Shown in pieces: positions 54,906-64,000 of a DNA stretch of 64,000 nt. The DNA is from Parapedobacter pyrenivorans (lineage in GTDB: Bacteria; Bacteroidota; Bacteroidia; Sphingobacteriales; Sphingobacteriaceae). Both the position numbers and the translations under genes were made by a program. Every line of letters starts with the position of its first letter. Position 1 is the first letter of the stretch. The stretch is from the NCBI RefSeq assembly GCF_014636865.1, contig NZ_BMER01000002.1:494292-558291 (forward strand), given 5' to 3'. The notes below the pieces were generated by a model that saw only the letters and a program-made list of their open reading frames with translations, ran no database searches and had not been told where the DNA came from.

Positions 54906-57900
54906 TTAAAACGTTGCCCGTAATGATAAACCATAAGACCTCGTAGTAGGTCCACCAGCAAACTCACCTAAATCGCCGCGAAGGTCGTTATTATACGTAC
55001 TGACATCCGGATCGATAAAGCCATTTTCGGCAGGTACCCAAAGCAGTAGGTTACGACCAAATGCTGTTAAAGACAATCCCTGCAGGCCTATACGAGATGC
55101 AACTGTTTGCGAGAACGCATAGGAAAGCGTCACGTCTCGTAAACGTAATGATGTCTTGTCCAACACCGTGCGGCGGGATTCAGTTTGTGTGGTAGAACCA
55201 TTGTTAAATAACGAATAATAATTTTCCACGTCAATAGGTGTTGTGTTCTCCACATAGGAAACATTCCCCTCTGAATCCGTTATTTTATTAACAGAATTCG
55301 GGAAAATGTACGGATTTCTATCGTTATACGTTGTCCTCACTGAATTTCCGATAAAATCCGTAAGTTGTGAGGTATAGCTCCAAAACTTCCCACCCTTTCT
55401 GTAGTCAAAGGCAAAGCCTAAGCTCCAGTTATTTAATCGTAAGGTATTGGTCAATCCCATAGTGAAATCACGCTGGCTATTTCCGAAGACCTCCTTATCG
55501 TCTGCTTGGGTCGGGATACCATTTGACGGATTGACAACGACATTGCCATTCGGATCGCGTTCCTCGACAGGGCCTTTGTATACACCTAAGGGCTGCCCCT
55601 TAATGGCTACGAAGTCAATATCATACCCACTGGCAATTACCACTTCATTAAGACCTTCTGGGAGTTCCAGTACTTTATTGCGGTTACGTGCAAATACATA
55701 GTTCAAGTCCCAAGAAAAGACATCAGATTTCACAGGCGTCACATTGACTGCCAACTCGATCCCCTTGTTTTCTACCAATCCAAAGTTCATTACCAAAAAC
55801 CCATATCCTGATGTGTGCGCAATTGGCACCGGAAGGATTTGGCCATCTGTACGTTTATTGTAATAGCTAAAGTCGAAACCAACACGATTATTTAGGAACC
55901 TTACGTCCGCACCCAATTCATATTCGGTGGTGATTTCCGGCTCTAAAGCGCTATTTCCAATCTGATTCGCTACTTCGAATGAACCGACACCACCTAATGG
56001 AAATGTGATGTTACCGAAACCAAGCAATACATCGCCACCAGTTAGTAAAGAGCTTAATAGATAAACTCCTGCATCGTTACCGGTTTGTCCTAAACTAGCA
56101 CGTAATTTGGCAAAGCTGATGCCGTTATCCTTCAACGAAGGTGCTAAATCGGTCAAGACCAAACTCAGGTTTGCAGCGGGATAGAAAAAGGAGTTCTTCC
56201 CCATAGGTAAGGTTGAAGACCAGTCATTCCTAGCATTTAGCGAGAGAAATAAATAATCGCGGAAGCCAAAGTTTGCCTGTGCATACGCACCAAACAACCG
56301 TCTTTTGGTATAATCCGCTGATGAAGTAGGGGGCGCTGATGAATTGGAAAGGTTATAAAATTCGGGAACAGTCAGGTTCGTAATAGCCGATGTCTGTACG
56401 CGGGTTTCACGTTGGTTATAATTCCAACCCAACAAACCATCGAATGTAAAGTCTTCATTAATGGGCGCATTGAAATTTAACAACACGTCTGTATTGAATT
56501 CCCCGAAATACCGTGCCTCTTCCATGACACCACCGACATCTGGCTGACGGGATGCATTCGGGCTATTACCGTCAGGTCTATTGATAGCCTGCCAGTCTTT
56601 CAGACGTGAATTCGTAAAATCGCCGCCCACCCGGACAGTCGAAGAAAGCCAATTAGCAAATTCGTATCCGACTTCAGCATTCCCGTAAACCCGGTCACTA
56701 TTAAAATCGTTACCATTTTCATTTAACACAAAATATGGATTCTGTGCATAGGGCGTGTAAAAGGTGTTGATGTCATAGAATTTAGCCTCATAGTCCTTGC
56801 CATCCACAATACTGATATCCCGTGGAAACTGAATGAGTTCTTGAAACATGGTAGCACCGGTATTAGTACCCTGCCCTGTTGCTATGAATTTCGCTTTCCG
56901 GCCCACATAGTTAATGGAACCGGAAGCATTAAATTTCTCATATTTGGTAGAACCGCGGAGACTTAATGTATTGCGATTGTAAGAGTCCGCGTCTGTCGGA
57001 ACAATACCGTCGCTTGAAATGTTTCCATACGATAAATAAAACGTAGACTGCTCGTTACCACCGCTAACTGCGATGTTAGTATTCAATTCCGCTCCTGTGT
57101 CATAAAAATCCCGAATATTATTCTCAAGGGCTACAAAAGGCTTCACAAGACGCGCGTTGTCTACCGTATTTCCCCAAAGCCGGTTTGCACCGTCAAAACG
57201 TGGCCCCCAGCTTCCTTGCTCAATCGGATCAAATATACCACTCCAGCCTTGCCCAAAGGTGTTTTGAAGCCTTGGCAGCATCAATATTGAAGACAGGGTT
57301 GTCGAGTGATTCAAATCGACAGAAATCTTGCCGGCCTTCCCTTTCTTAGTGGTAATGACGATCACTCCGTTAGCCGCACGTGAACCATACAAACTGGTCG
57401 CACCTGCACCCTTGAGCACGTTAATGGATTCAATATCTGCTGGATTAATGTCATTGGCATTGTTTCCGAAGTCGGTTGAGCGATTGACTGGTTCAGCTTC
57501 TCCAAAAGTACTATTGTTAACGGGAACCCCGTCAATCACATATAGTGGCTGGTTATTTCCGCTAATGGAAGAATAACCGCGCAAAACCACTTTTGTCGAG
57601 GCACCGGGTGCTCCGGATTGCGACGTAATGTTTGCACCAGCAATTTTGCCTTGCAAGCCATCAAACATACTTACGGGCGAAGTCCTGGTAATATCTTCTG
57701 AATCAACCTTCGTGGCCGAATAACCCAAGCTTTTCGCGTCTCGCGAAATCCCCAGGGCCGTTACCACGACCTCATCCAGTGAAGCGGCATCTTCGGTCAA
57801 CTGTACATTGATCACCGACTGATTTCCGATATCTACACGCTGAGTCGTATAGCCAAGGAAACGAAACTCCAGCGCCATAACGGCTTGTGGGGCGTTGATT

Positions 57901-58085
57901 GTAAATGCGCCCTGCTCATCCGTTTGGGCGGCAACATTTGTACCAACAGCGAACACGGACACCCCTGAGATCGGACTGCCGTCGGCCGCTGCCGTAACCC
58001 TACCGCTGATTCTCCTGTCTTGGGCGTATGCCGATCCAATCAGCAGTATCCCCAGCATAAAGAAACATAGTAATTTTTGTTTCAT
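54906..58085 (-). CDS. SusC/RagA-type TonB-linked outer membrane transporter
   Basis: 1059 residues. Signal peptide (FFMLGILLIGSAYA, cut before QD); CarboxypepD-regulatory-like domain (about 22-100: ISGRVTAAADGSPISGVSVF, FLGYTTQRVDIG); linker with LDEVVVTALGISRDAKSLGY; plug with YVIDGVPVNNSTFG and IESINVLKGAGATSLYGSR; and a barrel ending in TRSYGLSLRATF. First gene of a four-gene operon. The predicted promoter lies almost 400 bases upstream, an unusually long leader. No glycoside hydrolase, sulfatase or sigma/anti-sigma pair is adjacent. Confidence 0.94.
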   Translation of the reverse strand: MKQKLLCFFMLGILLIGSAYAQDRRISGRVTAAADGSPISGVSVFAVGTNVAAQTDEQGAFTINAPQAVMALEFRFLGYTTQRVDIGNQSVINVQLTEDAASLDEVVVTALGISRDAKSLGYSATKVDSEDITRTSPVSMFDGLQGKIAGANITSQSGAPGASTKVVLRGYSSISGNNQPLYVIDGVPVNNSTFGEAEPVNRSTDFGNNANDINPADIESINVLKGAGATSLYGSRAANGVIVITTKKGKAGKISVDLNHSTTLSSILMLPRLQNTFGQGWSGIFDPIEQGSWGPRFDGANRLWGNTVDNARLVKPFVALENNIRDFYDTGAELNTNIAVSGGNEQSTFYLSYGNISSDGIVPTDADSYNRNTLSLRGSTKYEKFNASGSINYVGRKAKFIATGQGTNTGATMFQELIQFPRDISIVDGKDYEAKFYDINTFYTPYAQNPYFVLNENGNDFNSDRVYGNAEVGYEFANWLSSTVRVGGDFTNSRLKDWQAINRPDGNSPNASRQPDVGGVMEEARYFGEFNTDVLLNFNAPINEDFTFDGLLGWNYNQRETRVQTSAITNLTVPEFYNLSNSSAPPTSSADYTKRRLFGAYAQANFGFRDYLFLSLNARNDWSSTLPMGKNSFFYPAANLSLVLTDLAPSLKDNGISFAKLRASLGQTGNDAGVYLLSSLLTGGDVLLGFGNITFPLGGVGSFEVANQIGNSALEPEITTEYELGADVRFLNNRVGFDFSYYNKRTDGQILPVPIAHTSGYGFLVMNFGLVENKGIELAVNVTPVKSDVFSWDLNYVFARNRNKVLELPEGLNEVVIASGYDIDFVAIKGQPLGVYKGPVEERDPNGNVVVNPSNGIPTQADDKEVFGNSQRDFTMGLTNTLRLNNWSLGFAFDYRKGGKFWSYTSQLTDFIGNSVRTTYNDRNPYIFPNSVNKITDSEGNVSYVENTTPIDVENYYSLFNNGSTTQTESRRTVLDKTSLRLRDVTLSYAFSQTVASRIGLQGLSLTAFGRNLLLWVPAENGFIDPDVSTYNNDLRGDLGEFAGGPTTRSYGLSLRATF

Positions 58086-58604
58086 GTGTTTGTGAATTTG
58101 GTTAAAAAATAAAAAAGTTAAAGATTAGTTATATGACCTATTCCAATGGAAGTGGATAGGATTTGAAAGATATATGGATAGCCTACTCGCCAGGCTTGAT
58201 AATAAGAGAATAAAAACCTAATTGAAAGGACACCTTAACAGCTGTTACTAACAGTGTATCGGTTGATGTTATTTTTCCAAACATTGCCTTCACTTTACCT
58301 TAAATGCAATGCAACAATTTTAAACGACAACGCTGGTATGAAAAGAGATTAGTAACGCCCCTAAATCAATTGCGATTTATCAAAAATAGATGTTTACTAA
58401 GAGAAAGGAGTGTAAAGAATACCAATAATGTGTGTCTAAAAAATGTGCCTCAATGTGTGACTTAATTCTATCGCTGCCCCAAAAGTACGATGTTCAGCCA
58501 TATAATCAAATTTTTCCCTAAAAAAAAGTTAAAAAATGTTAACGTGCCGTACATATATACCATAAGATTTTTGTTACTTTGGCCATAAAATCGATAAAGT
58601 AACC
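58086..58604. other. Long gap and susC leader
   Basis: 519 bases with no supportable reading frame. It contains the predicted susC promoter (58480-58510), the presumed leader of about 390 bases below it, and the upstream region of the LapA-like gene with a near -7 motif TTACTTTG at about 58573. Nothing recognisable as a riboswitch was found in the leader, which is AT-rich. Confidence 0.5.
58480..58510 (-). promoter_or_regulatory. Candidate promoter of the second SusCD operon
   Basis: On the minus strand TTTG (58510-58507), 19 bases, then TACTTTTG (58487-58480), an exact TTTG-N19-TAnnTTTG match, about 395 bases above the susC ATG. Confidence 0.6.
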
Positions 58605-58877
58605 ATGAGCGCTAAAACCATTTCGATCATCGTGCTAACCGTGTTGGTTACAGTTATCCTCATGAAAAATATGGATGAGGTCAATTTTTGGATATTCGGT
58701 ACACGAACCGTTCCCAAACTGGCGGTCTTGGGCACCATGTTCTTCATCGGTGCTGTAGTCGGTTTCCTGCTTGGCCGACCGAAAAAGAAACGCATCAAGG
58801 AAGAATATCCGGCGCCCGACACGACCTTCGGCACGGACAAACCGCTGGATCAAGCCGATGAGGATTACATCAGGTAG
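58605..58877 (+). CDS. LapA-domain-like small membrane protein
   Basis: 90 residues. Two transmembrane helices (about 5-22 and 38-57) enclose the MDEVNFWIFGTRTVPKLAVL segment, the pattern of LapA/DUF1049 proteins (N-V-x-F-W-x-F, then GxxxGxLLGRPKKKR). The tail is charged and cytosolic (EEYPAPDTTFGTDKPLDQADED). In E. coli the LapA/LapB pair controls LPS synthesis; here no LapB-like gene is adjacent. Its last codons overlap the end of the converging sensor kinase gene by 8 bases. Confidence 0.75.
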   Translation: MSAKTISIIVLTVLVTVILMKNMDEVNFWIFGTRTVPKLAVLGTMFFIGAVVGFLLGRPKKKRIKEEYPAPDTTFGTDKPLDQADEDYIR

Positions 58878-60144
58878 GTAGTTGAAAGTTGAAGTAATGT
58901 ATACCGGCTTCATAATGATAGTCCAGCTCGGCTTGGTAAAGTTGCGCAATCGCCTTGACAACGGCTAGACCAAGACCGGTAGATGACGCGTTGTCTGCTG
59001 CCCGATAAAAACGGGCAAACATTTTCCCTGGGTCTAACGGTTGCTTTAAGCCGGTATTAGCAATTTCGAAGCCGTTATCCTTGATGACGATGTGGACAGC
59101 CCCCCCACTATGGTTATGAACAATGGCGTTTTTCAATAAATTCGTGATCAATACATCTGCCAGATCCGCATTGAAAACCCGCGTAAACCTGGCTTTTTCA
59201 ACGATTTCAACAGTGATGGCTTTGTATTGGAGAAGTTCATCAAAGTCAGCTATCTGTTGCCGCAGCCGCTGATTGAAATCGACTTTTTCTTCTTTCGAAA
59301 ACTGCTTATTTTCAATCTTGGAAAGCAGTAATAAGGACTTGTTGAGCCGGGTCATCCGTTCGAGGTACTGGATAGCATTCGCTAGCAACTGCATCTGCCC
59401 GTCCGCTCCCTGGAATTGTTCAAGCAGTAACTCAAGCTTATTGATGGCAATCGCCAAAGGGGTCTGCAGTTCGTGTGACGCATTTTCGATAAACTGCTTT
59501 TGCTGCTGGAAAACGGCGATATTGGCTTTAAGCAACGCAGCCACGGTATCATTCATGTCCCGGAATTCCGTTACCTTGGTCTGCGGTGGTTTAAACGATT
59601 TATCCTCGCCCAGCTTAAACCCCCTCAATTCGTGCTGCAACTCATAAAACGGTCGCCAGATTTTTCGCAACACCCAATTATTGATGATAAATGCACTGGC
59701 AATCACCGCAACATACAACCACAGCAAGGCATGGAGCAAGTCACCTACCAAATCCTCCCCTTCTACCATGGAGGTGATGATCCTCAATTCATAATACTGT
59801 TCTGCTGGGGTAGAGAAATACGTGGTAAGCATGCGCACCACCTCATAGTCTTCCTCATACTCCATATACATGGAAGTGTCCCTGAACTGTTCCGTTGCCC
59901 GGAGGGCCCATTCGCGGTCGATGGGCCGTATGGCATAGTTGCTTTCGTCAAAGCTGTCCTTACTGAGTAACGTTGAATCCCGGCTGGCCTTTTTGATAAT
60001 GAGCATCTTGTAGTTTTCCAGCCCATCGTCGATACTGTCGTACACTTCATCCATCATACTGAAGTAGAAGACAACGGCCCATATACTCAAGATGAAAATC
60101 AATGAGGCAGAGAGATACAGCAGCGTGTGATTAAGCAGCTTCAT
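58870..60144 (-). CDS. Sensor histidine kinase
   Basis: 424 residues. Two TM helices (about 8-30 and 138-158) flank a periplasmic sensor of about 105 residues that shows no known domain. A HAMP-like stretch follows (about 160-205), then HisKA with the phospho-acceptor His224 in NASHELQTPLAIA. The ATPase part has LLKNAIVHNHSGGAVHIV (N box) and STGLGLAVVKAIAQLY (G box near the end). Its ATG directly follows the regulator stop with no gap. Signal unknown. Confidence 0.92.
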   Translation of the reverse strand: MKLLNHTLLYLSASLIFILSIWAVVFYFSMMDEVYDSIDDGLENYKMLIIKKASRDSTLLSKDSFDESNYAIRPIDREWALRATEQFRDTSMYMEYEEDYEVVRMLTTYFSTPAEQYYELRIITSMVEGEDLVGDLLHALLWLYVAVIASAFIINNWVLRKIWRPFYELQHELRGFKLGEDKSFKPPQTKVTEFRDMNDTVAALLKANIAVFQQQKQFIENASHELQTPLAIAINKLELLLEQFQGADGQMQLLANAIQYLERMTRLNKSLLLLSKIENKQFSKEEKVDFNQRLRQQIADFDELLQYKAITVEIVEKARFTRVFNADLADVLITNLLKNAIVHNHSGGAVHIVIKDNGFEIANTGLKQPLDPGKMFARFYRAADNASSTGLGLAVVKAIAQLYQAELDYHYEAGIHYFNFQLPT

Positions 60145-60819
60145 CTATACAGAGAGCTTGTACCCTACCCCGTATATCGCTTGGATTTCCAGGTTGGCAC
60201 CATGGTCTTTCAGCTTCTTGCGCAGGTTTTTGATCTGAGAATAAATGAAGTCGAAATTATCCGCGTTGTCCATGTGATCGCCCCACACGTGCTCGGCCAA
60301 TGCGGACTTGTAGATCAGGCGGTTTTTATTGACTACAAAAAAAGCCAATATATCGAACTCTTTCCGGTTAAGGTGGATTTCGGCACCCGCTACATTGACC
60401 GTCCTACTATCGAAGTTCAGTTCCATATTATTGAGCCTTACGATATGGCCACCGCCAAGTGCTTTCCTCCGTATTACGGCTTTGATGCGGGCGTTCAGCT
60501 CTGCTAGGTGAAATGGTTTAGTCAGGTAGTCATCAGCGCCCAACTCGAGCCCTTCCAATTTATCATCCAGCGAATCCTTAGCTGAAATAATAATCACGTT
60601 ATCGCTCTTTTGCTTCGATTTGAGTGCCCTTAGCACATTCAGCCCATTGCCATCCGGCAACCCCACATCAAGCAAGATGCAGTCGTAGTCGTAAAGAGAA
60701 ATCTTCTCAATGGCCGACCGGAAATCGGGGGCCGCCTCGACAATGTACTGTTCTTTATGCAAGAACTGGATGATATTCTCCCGTAATCCTTTTTCGTCTT
60801 CAACGATAAGCAATTTCAT
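60145..60819 (-). CDS. OmpR/PhoB-family response regulator
   Basis: 224 residues from ATG 60819 (MKLLIVEDEKGLREN). Receiver domain with acidic pocket Glu7/Asp8, phospho-acceptor Asp51 (CILLDVGLPDGNGL) and Lys in DDYLTKPFH. The C-terminal winged helix has LNRKEFDILAFFVVNKNRLI and DFIYSQIKNLRKKLKDHG, with YGVGYKLSV at the end. Paired with the kinase gene below. Targets unknown; the His-rich lipoprotein gene just upstream is a candidate. Confidence 0.94.
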   Translation of the reverse strand: MKLLIVEDEKGLRENIIQFLHKEQYIVEAAPDFRSAIEKISLYDYDCILLDVGLPDGNGLNVLRALKSKQKSDNVIIISAKDSLDDKLEGLELGADDYLTKPFHLAELNARIKAVIRRKALGGGHIVRLNNMELNFDSRTVNVAGAEIHLNRKEFDILAFFVVNKNRLIYKSALAEHVWGDHMDNADNFDFIYSQIKNLRKKLKDHGANLEIQAIYGVGYKLSV

Positions 60820-60891
60820 ACGCCGGCTTTTTAAAAGCACAAAGATACCGTGAAAATCTGTAAAAAGGCTGGAGGACTTCCTGCACCGGTT

Positions 60892-61290
60892 TTACTTCTT
60901 CAGATCTTCTTTTACTTTTTTTGCCGCGTCGCCAACCTCATCTCCCACCTTCTTTGCCGCATTCTTTACATCCTTAGCTACTGCCTTTGACGCATCCACG
61001 ACTTCCTCCTTGGCGCTTTGAACACCTGCCTTAACCCCTTCCTTGGCTTCCTCGAATTTCGATTTCGATTCGTCACCCAATTCTTCTGCTTTTGCCTTTA
61101 TTTCGTCACTTTTCTTCTGAACGGTATCCATAGCAGCATCTACTTGCTCGCCGATGGTATGGTCGTGTCCATCATGATCGTGATCGGCATGATTGTGCTC
61201 ATGGGCATCGTCGATCGATTCACTGCTATTATTGCACGCTGCAAACGTCAACGCTCCTGCAAACAAGGCTACCAATGCCAGTTTCTTCAT
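60892..61290 (-). CDS. His-rich, LEA/apolipoprotein-like lipoprotein
   Basis: 132 residues. Lipobox LTFAAC (Cys19). Residues 30-44 are His/Asp-rich (HEHNHADHDHDGHDH), a likely binding patch for Zn2+, Ni2+ or Cu2+. The rest (about 47-132) is one long run of charged 11-residue-like amphipathic helix repeats with alternating Lys/Glu/Asp and Ala/Val (KSDEIKAKAEELGDESKSKF, VKNAAKKVGDEVGDAAKKVK), like LEA or YtxH-type proteins that protect membranes under stress. The combination suggests an envelope stress or metal-buffer lipoprotein; no direct evidence. It lies just upstream of the two-component genes. Confidence 0.7.
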   Translation of the reverse strand: MKKLALVALFAGALTFAACNNSSESIDDAHEHNHADHDHDGHDHTIGEQVDAAMDTVQKKSDEIKAKAEELGDESKSKFEEAKEGVKAGVQSAKEEVVDASKAVAKDVKNAAKKVGDEVGDAAKKVKEDLKK

Positions 61291-61314
61291 TTCTTCCGTT
61301 TGATAATGGTGAGA

Positions 61315-62199
61315 TTATTTTAAATATACACTTCCCTTTGCTGCTTCCAACGTATTCTTCAGCAGTCCGATAATGGTCATCAATCCTACCCCACCGGGTA
61401 CAGGCGTAATCCAGGATGATTTCGGCGCAACGTGTTCAAAATCGACATCTCCATAAAGCTTATATCCCGATTTGGTTTCGCTACTGACCTCACGGTTGAT
61501 ACCAACATCGATTACCACTGCACCTTCCTTTACCATATCTGCAGTAATAAAATGCTTTTTTCCGATTGCCGCTACTACAATATCTGCGCGCTGTACCTCT
61601 TCCTTGATGTTTTTTGTGCGGCTGTGGGTTAGCGTTACCGTACAGTTGCCGGGTTTTTCATTTCTCGCCAGGAGGATACTCATTGGGCTTCCCACAATGT
61701 TGCTCCTCCCTACCACCACGGCATGCATGCCCGTGGTATCGATACCGTAGTGGTCGAGCATCAACAAAATACCATACGGCGTGGCAGGGATAAAACAAGG
61801 TAGGTTGCGTTGCATCCTGCCAAGATTCACAGGATGGAAACCGTCCACATCCTTTCGATAATCAATCGCCTCGGTAATACGATCCGGATCGATGTGTGCT
61901 GGCAATGGCAGCTGCACAATGAGTCCATCTACCCCTGCGTCCGCGTTGAGTTCCTTGATCTTTGCAATCAGTTCGGCCTCGGTGATGTGCGTTTCGTAGT
62001 GGATATTGGTAGACTCAAAGCCAACCAATTCGCAGTTACGCATCTTGCTGGCCACATACGTCTCGCTCGCACCGTCGTTGCCAACGAGAATCGCTACCAA
62101 ATGCGGCCGCCTTCCGGTCGAAGCCAAAAATGCTGCGGCTTCTTGCTTGATGTCTTCCTTGATTTTTGCGGATACCAGTTTTCCGTCAAGTAATTGCAT
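61315..62199 (-). CDS. folD: Methylenetetrahydrofolate dehydrogenase / cyclohydrolase
   Basis: 294 residues, normal length. Bifunctional enzyme of one-carbon metabolism: 5,10-methylene-THF to 5,10-methenyl-THF with NADP+, then to 10-formyl-THF. Landmarks: ASETYVASKMRNCELVGF with the conserved Tyr48 and catalytic Lys52; GLIVQLPLPAHID; KDVDGFHPVNLGRM; VVGRSNIVGSPMSILL for the cofactor; and the end motif TPVPGGVGLMTI. It lies 12 bases after lepA on the same strand. Confidence 0.96.
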   Translation of the reverse strand: MQLLDGKLVSAKIKEDIKQEAAAFLASTGRRPHLVAILVGNDGASETYVASKMRNCELVGFESTNIHYETHITEAELIAKIKELNADAGVDGLIVQLPLPAHIDPDRITEAIDYRKDVDGFHPVNLGRMQRNLPCFIPATPYGILLMLDHYGIDTTGMHAVVVGRSNIVGSPMSILLARNEKPGNCTVTLTHSRTKNIKEEVQRADIVVAAIGKKHFITADMVKEGAVVIDVGINREVSSETKSGYKLYGDVDFEHVAPKSSWITPVPGGVGLMTIIGLLKNTLEAAKGSVYLK

Positions 62200-62211
62200 A
62201 TTATTCGAGAT

Positions 62212-64000
62212 TTAATCCAACTTCAACACCGCCATAAATGCCGATTGGGGGATTTCAACATTACCCACTTGGCGCATGCGCTTTTTCCCCTTCTTCTGCT
62301 TCTCCAACAATTTGCGCTTACGGGAAATATCGCCACCGTAACATTTCGCCGTTACGTCCTTACGCAATGCCCGGATATTCTCGCGGGCGATGATTTTAGC
62401 CCCAATAGAGGCCTGTATGGCGATTTCAAATTGCTGCCTGGGCAACAGCTCCTTCAGTTTTTCGCAAATCTTCTTACCAAAGTCATAGGAGTTGCTCCTA
62501 TGGATGAGTGACGATAATGCATCCACCGGCTCACCGTTCAACCGGATATCCAGCTTTACTAAGTCTGATTGCCGGTACCCTATTTGATGGTAGTCAAACG
62601 ACGCATACCCTTTGGATATGGTTTTTAACTTATCATAGAAATCAAAGACAATCTCACCCATCGGCATTTCGAACACAAGCTCCACCCGATCGGCGGTCAG
62701 GTAAGATTGATTGACAATCGTCCCCCTTTTTTGGATGCATAATGACATAACCGGCCCGGTGAACTCAGCCTTCGTGATGATATTCGCTTTGATGTAAGGC
62801 TCCTCCACAAATTCCAACTTGCTGGGGTCGGGCAAGTCTGACGGATTATGCACGATAATTTCCTCGGTATTTTTCGTGAGGTAAGCTTTGTAAGACACGT
62901 TTGGCACGGTGGTAATGACCGTCATGTCAAATTCCCGCTCCAGCCGCTCCTGGATGATTTCCATATGCAACATGCCCAGAAAACCACAACGGAAACCAAA
63001 TCCCAGTGCAGCAGAAGACTCAGGCTCGAACACCAATGATGCATCATTGAGTTGCAATCGGTGCATACTCTCGCGCAGTTCTTCGTAATCTTCCGTATCT
63101 ACCGGATAGATACCGGCGAATACCATTGGCTTCACCTCCTCAAACCCTTTGATAGCTCCTATGCTTGGGCGGGCCACATGGGTGATGGTATCACCTACCT
63201 TTACCTCACGGGCTTCCTTGATGCCGGATATGATGTACCCGACATCACCAGTCTTGATGACCGCTTTGGGTACTTGATTAAGCTTCAATGTGCCGATCTC
63301 ATCCGCAATATATTCTTTGCCTGTGGCGATGAACTTCACTTTGTCACCTTTTCTTATTTCGCCGTTCTCCACTTTGAAATAGGCCATGATACCGCGGAAC
63401 GAATTAAACACCGAATCGAAAATCAGCGCTTGCAAAGGTGCCTCCGCATCGCCTACCGGTGCAGGAACACGGTCTACAATAGCATTCAGGATATCCGGCA
63501 CGCCCAGACCCGTCTTTCCGGATGCAGGGATGATGTCTTCGCGCTTACCGCCGATCAAATCAACGATCTGGTCTTTCACCTCTTCCGGCATCGCTCCGGG
63601 CAAATCCATTTTGTTCAGTATTGGGATGATTTCCAGGTCGTGCTCAACGGCAAGGTAAAGGTTCGAAATCGTTTGCGCCTGAATTCCCTGGGAGGCATCG
63701 ACGATAAGCAATGCACCCTCACAGGCCGCAATGGAGCGCGATACCTCATAAGAAAAATCCACGTGTCCCGGCGTATCGATCAGATTCAGTACATATTCCT
63801 GCCCATCCCGCTCGTAGTTCATCTGGATGGCGTGACTTTTAATGGTGATGCCCCGCTCACGCTCCAGATCCATATTATCCAGCAGCTGCGCTTGGGCTTC
63901 GCGTTGGGTAATCGTCTTCGTAAACTCCAACAGCCTGTCTGCCAAGGTGCTTTTTCCGTGGTCTATGTGCGCAATGATGCAAAAATTACGGATATGGTTC
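62212..64000 (-). CDS. lepA: Elongation factor 4 (LepA), 5' end cut by window edge
   Basis: The frame is open to the window edge: the residues at the edge read [26 protein letters not shown], lacking only the first one to three residues of a normal LepA (about 598 in total). GTPase motifs: G1 HIDHGKST, G3 DTPGHVDF, G4 NKMD. Domains II-V follow, with [14 protein letters not shown] (the lepA-type domain III to IV part) and the LepA-specific C-terminal basic tail [20 protein letters not shown] near the end. A ribosome-dependent GTPase that back-translocates or rescues stalled ribosomes under stress. It leads the lepA-folD run. Confidence 0.96.
   Translation of the reverse strand, partial: NHIRNFCIIAHIDHGKSTLADRLLEFTKTITQREAQAQLLDNMDLERERGITIKSHAIQMNYERDGQEYVLNLIDTPGHVDFSYEVSRSIAACEGALLIVDASQGIQAQTISNLYLAVEHDLEIIPILNKMDLPGAMPEEVKDQIVDLIGGKREDIIPASGKTGLGVPDILNAIVDRVPAPVGDAEAPLQALIFDSVFNSFRGIMAYFKVENGEIRKGDKVKFIATGKEYIADEIGTLKLNQVPKAVIKTGDVGYIISGIKEAREVKVGDTITHVARPSIGAIKGFEEVKPMVFAGIYPVDTEDYEELRESMHRLQLNDASLVFEPESSAALGFGFRCGFLGMLHMEIIQERLEREFDMTVITTVPNVSYKAYLTKNTEEIIVHNPSDLPDPSKLEFVEEPYIKANIITKAEFTGPVMSLCIQKRGTIVNQSYLTADRVELVFEMPMGEIVFDFYDKLKTISKGYASFDYHQIGYRQSDLVKLDIRLNGEPVDALSSLIHRSNSYDFGKKICEKLKELLPRQQFEIAIQASIGAKIIARENIRALRKDVTAKCYGGDISRKRKLLEKQKKGKKRMRQVGNVEIPQSAFMAVLKLD

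Overview
The window looks like chromosome of a member of the Bacteroidota, most likely the order Sphingobacteriales (inference). The support is two SusC/SusD pairs, the Bacteroidota promoter type TTTG-N19-TAnnTTTG at several starts, few Shine-Dalgarno sequences, a nusB/DUF1573/yajC/cdaR/coaE run, and a long NusB. Base composition is balanced over most of the window and visibly AT-richer from about 48.8 to 51.4 kb. No insertion sequence, prophage, rRNA or CRISPR array was seen. Nearly everything is ordinary chromosome; the accessory parts are the left edge (a PIN-domain toxin tail), 47.4-52.1 kb, and the two SusCD loci.

Layout. 0-8.2 kb: end of a VapC-like toxin, an RhlE-type helicase (-), then a TetR regulator with a tripartite RND pump (+). 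8.2-18.3 kb: tRNA-Leu(CAG) with a terminator, then minus-strand genes: DUF202 protein, rRNA methylase, binding-protein-like lipoprotein, guaA, an AGCS alanine symporter, a lipoprotein, fructose-bisphosphate aldolase and a TonB-dependent receptor. 18.4-22.4 kb: an exported protein, two SDR-fold proteins (-) and a cryptochrome-DASH (+). 22.5-27.6 kb: sucA-sucB and a barrel-like exported protein. 27.6-37.3 kb: a glycerol locus with a divergent DeoR-type repressor, glpD, glpK and glpF, followed in the same direction by a SusC/SusD pair.

37.4-43.0 kb is a minus-strand housekeeping run (MBL exonuclease-like, coaE, cdaR, yajC, DUF1573, nusB, a leucine-dehydrogenase-like protein). 43.1-44.9 kb is an ABC exporter. 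45.1-47.4 kb holds two divergent ribosomal operons, rplU-rpmA and rpsF-rpsR-rplI; the L27 protein carries an extra helix-hairpin-helix domain. 47.4-52.1 kb is accessory: a noncoding stretch with repeated words at 11-bp spacing, an exported protein of unknown role, an M43-like metalloprotease lipoprotein and another exported protein. 52.2-58.5 kb is a second SusC/SusD operon with two small lipoproteins and a long leader. 58.6-64 kb holds a LapA-like protein, a two-component system, a His-rich lipoprotein, folD and lepA, which runs off the right edge.

The points most worth a second look are the 11-bp-periodic noncoding stretch (47.49-47.84 kb), the L27-HhH fusion, the leucine-dehydrogenase homologue with Asn in place of the catalytic Lys, the coupling of a SusCD transporter to the glycerol genes with phased direct repeats at the glpD promoter, and the SDR/cryptochrome cluster.
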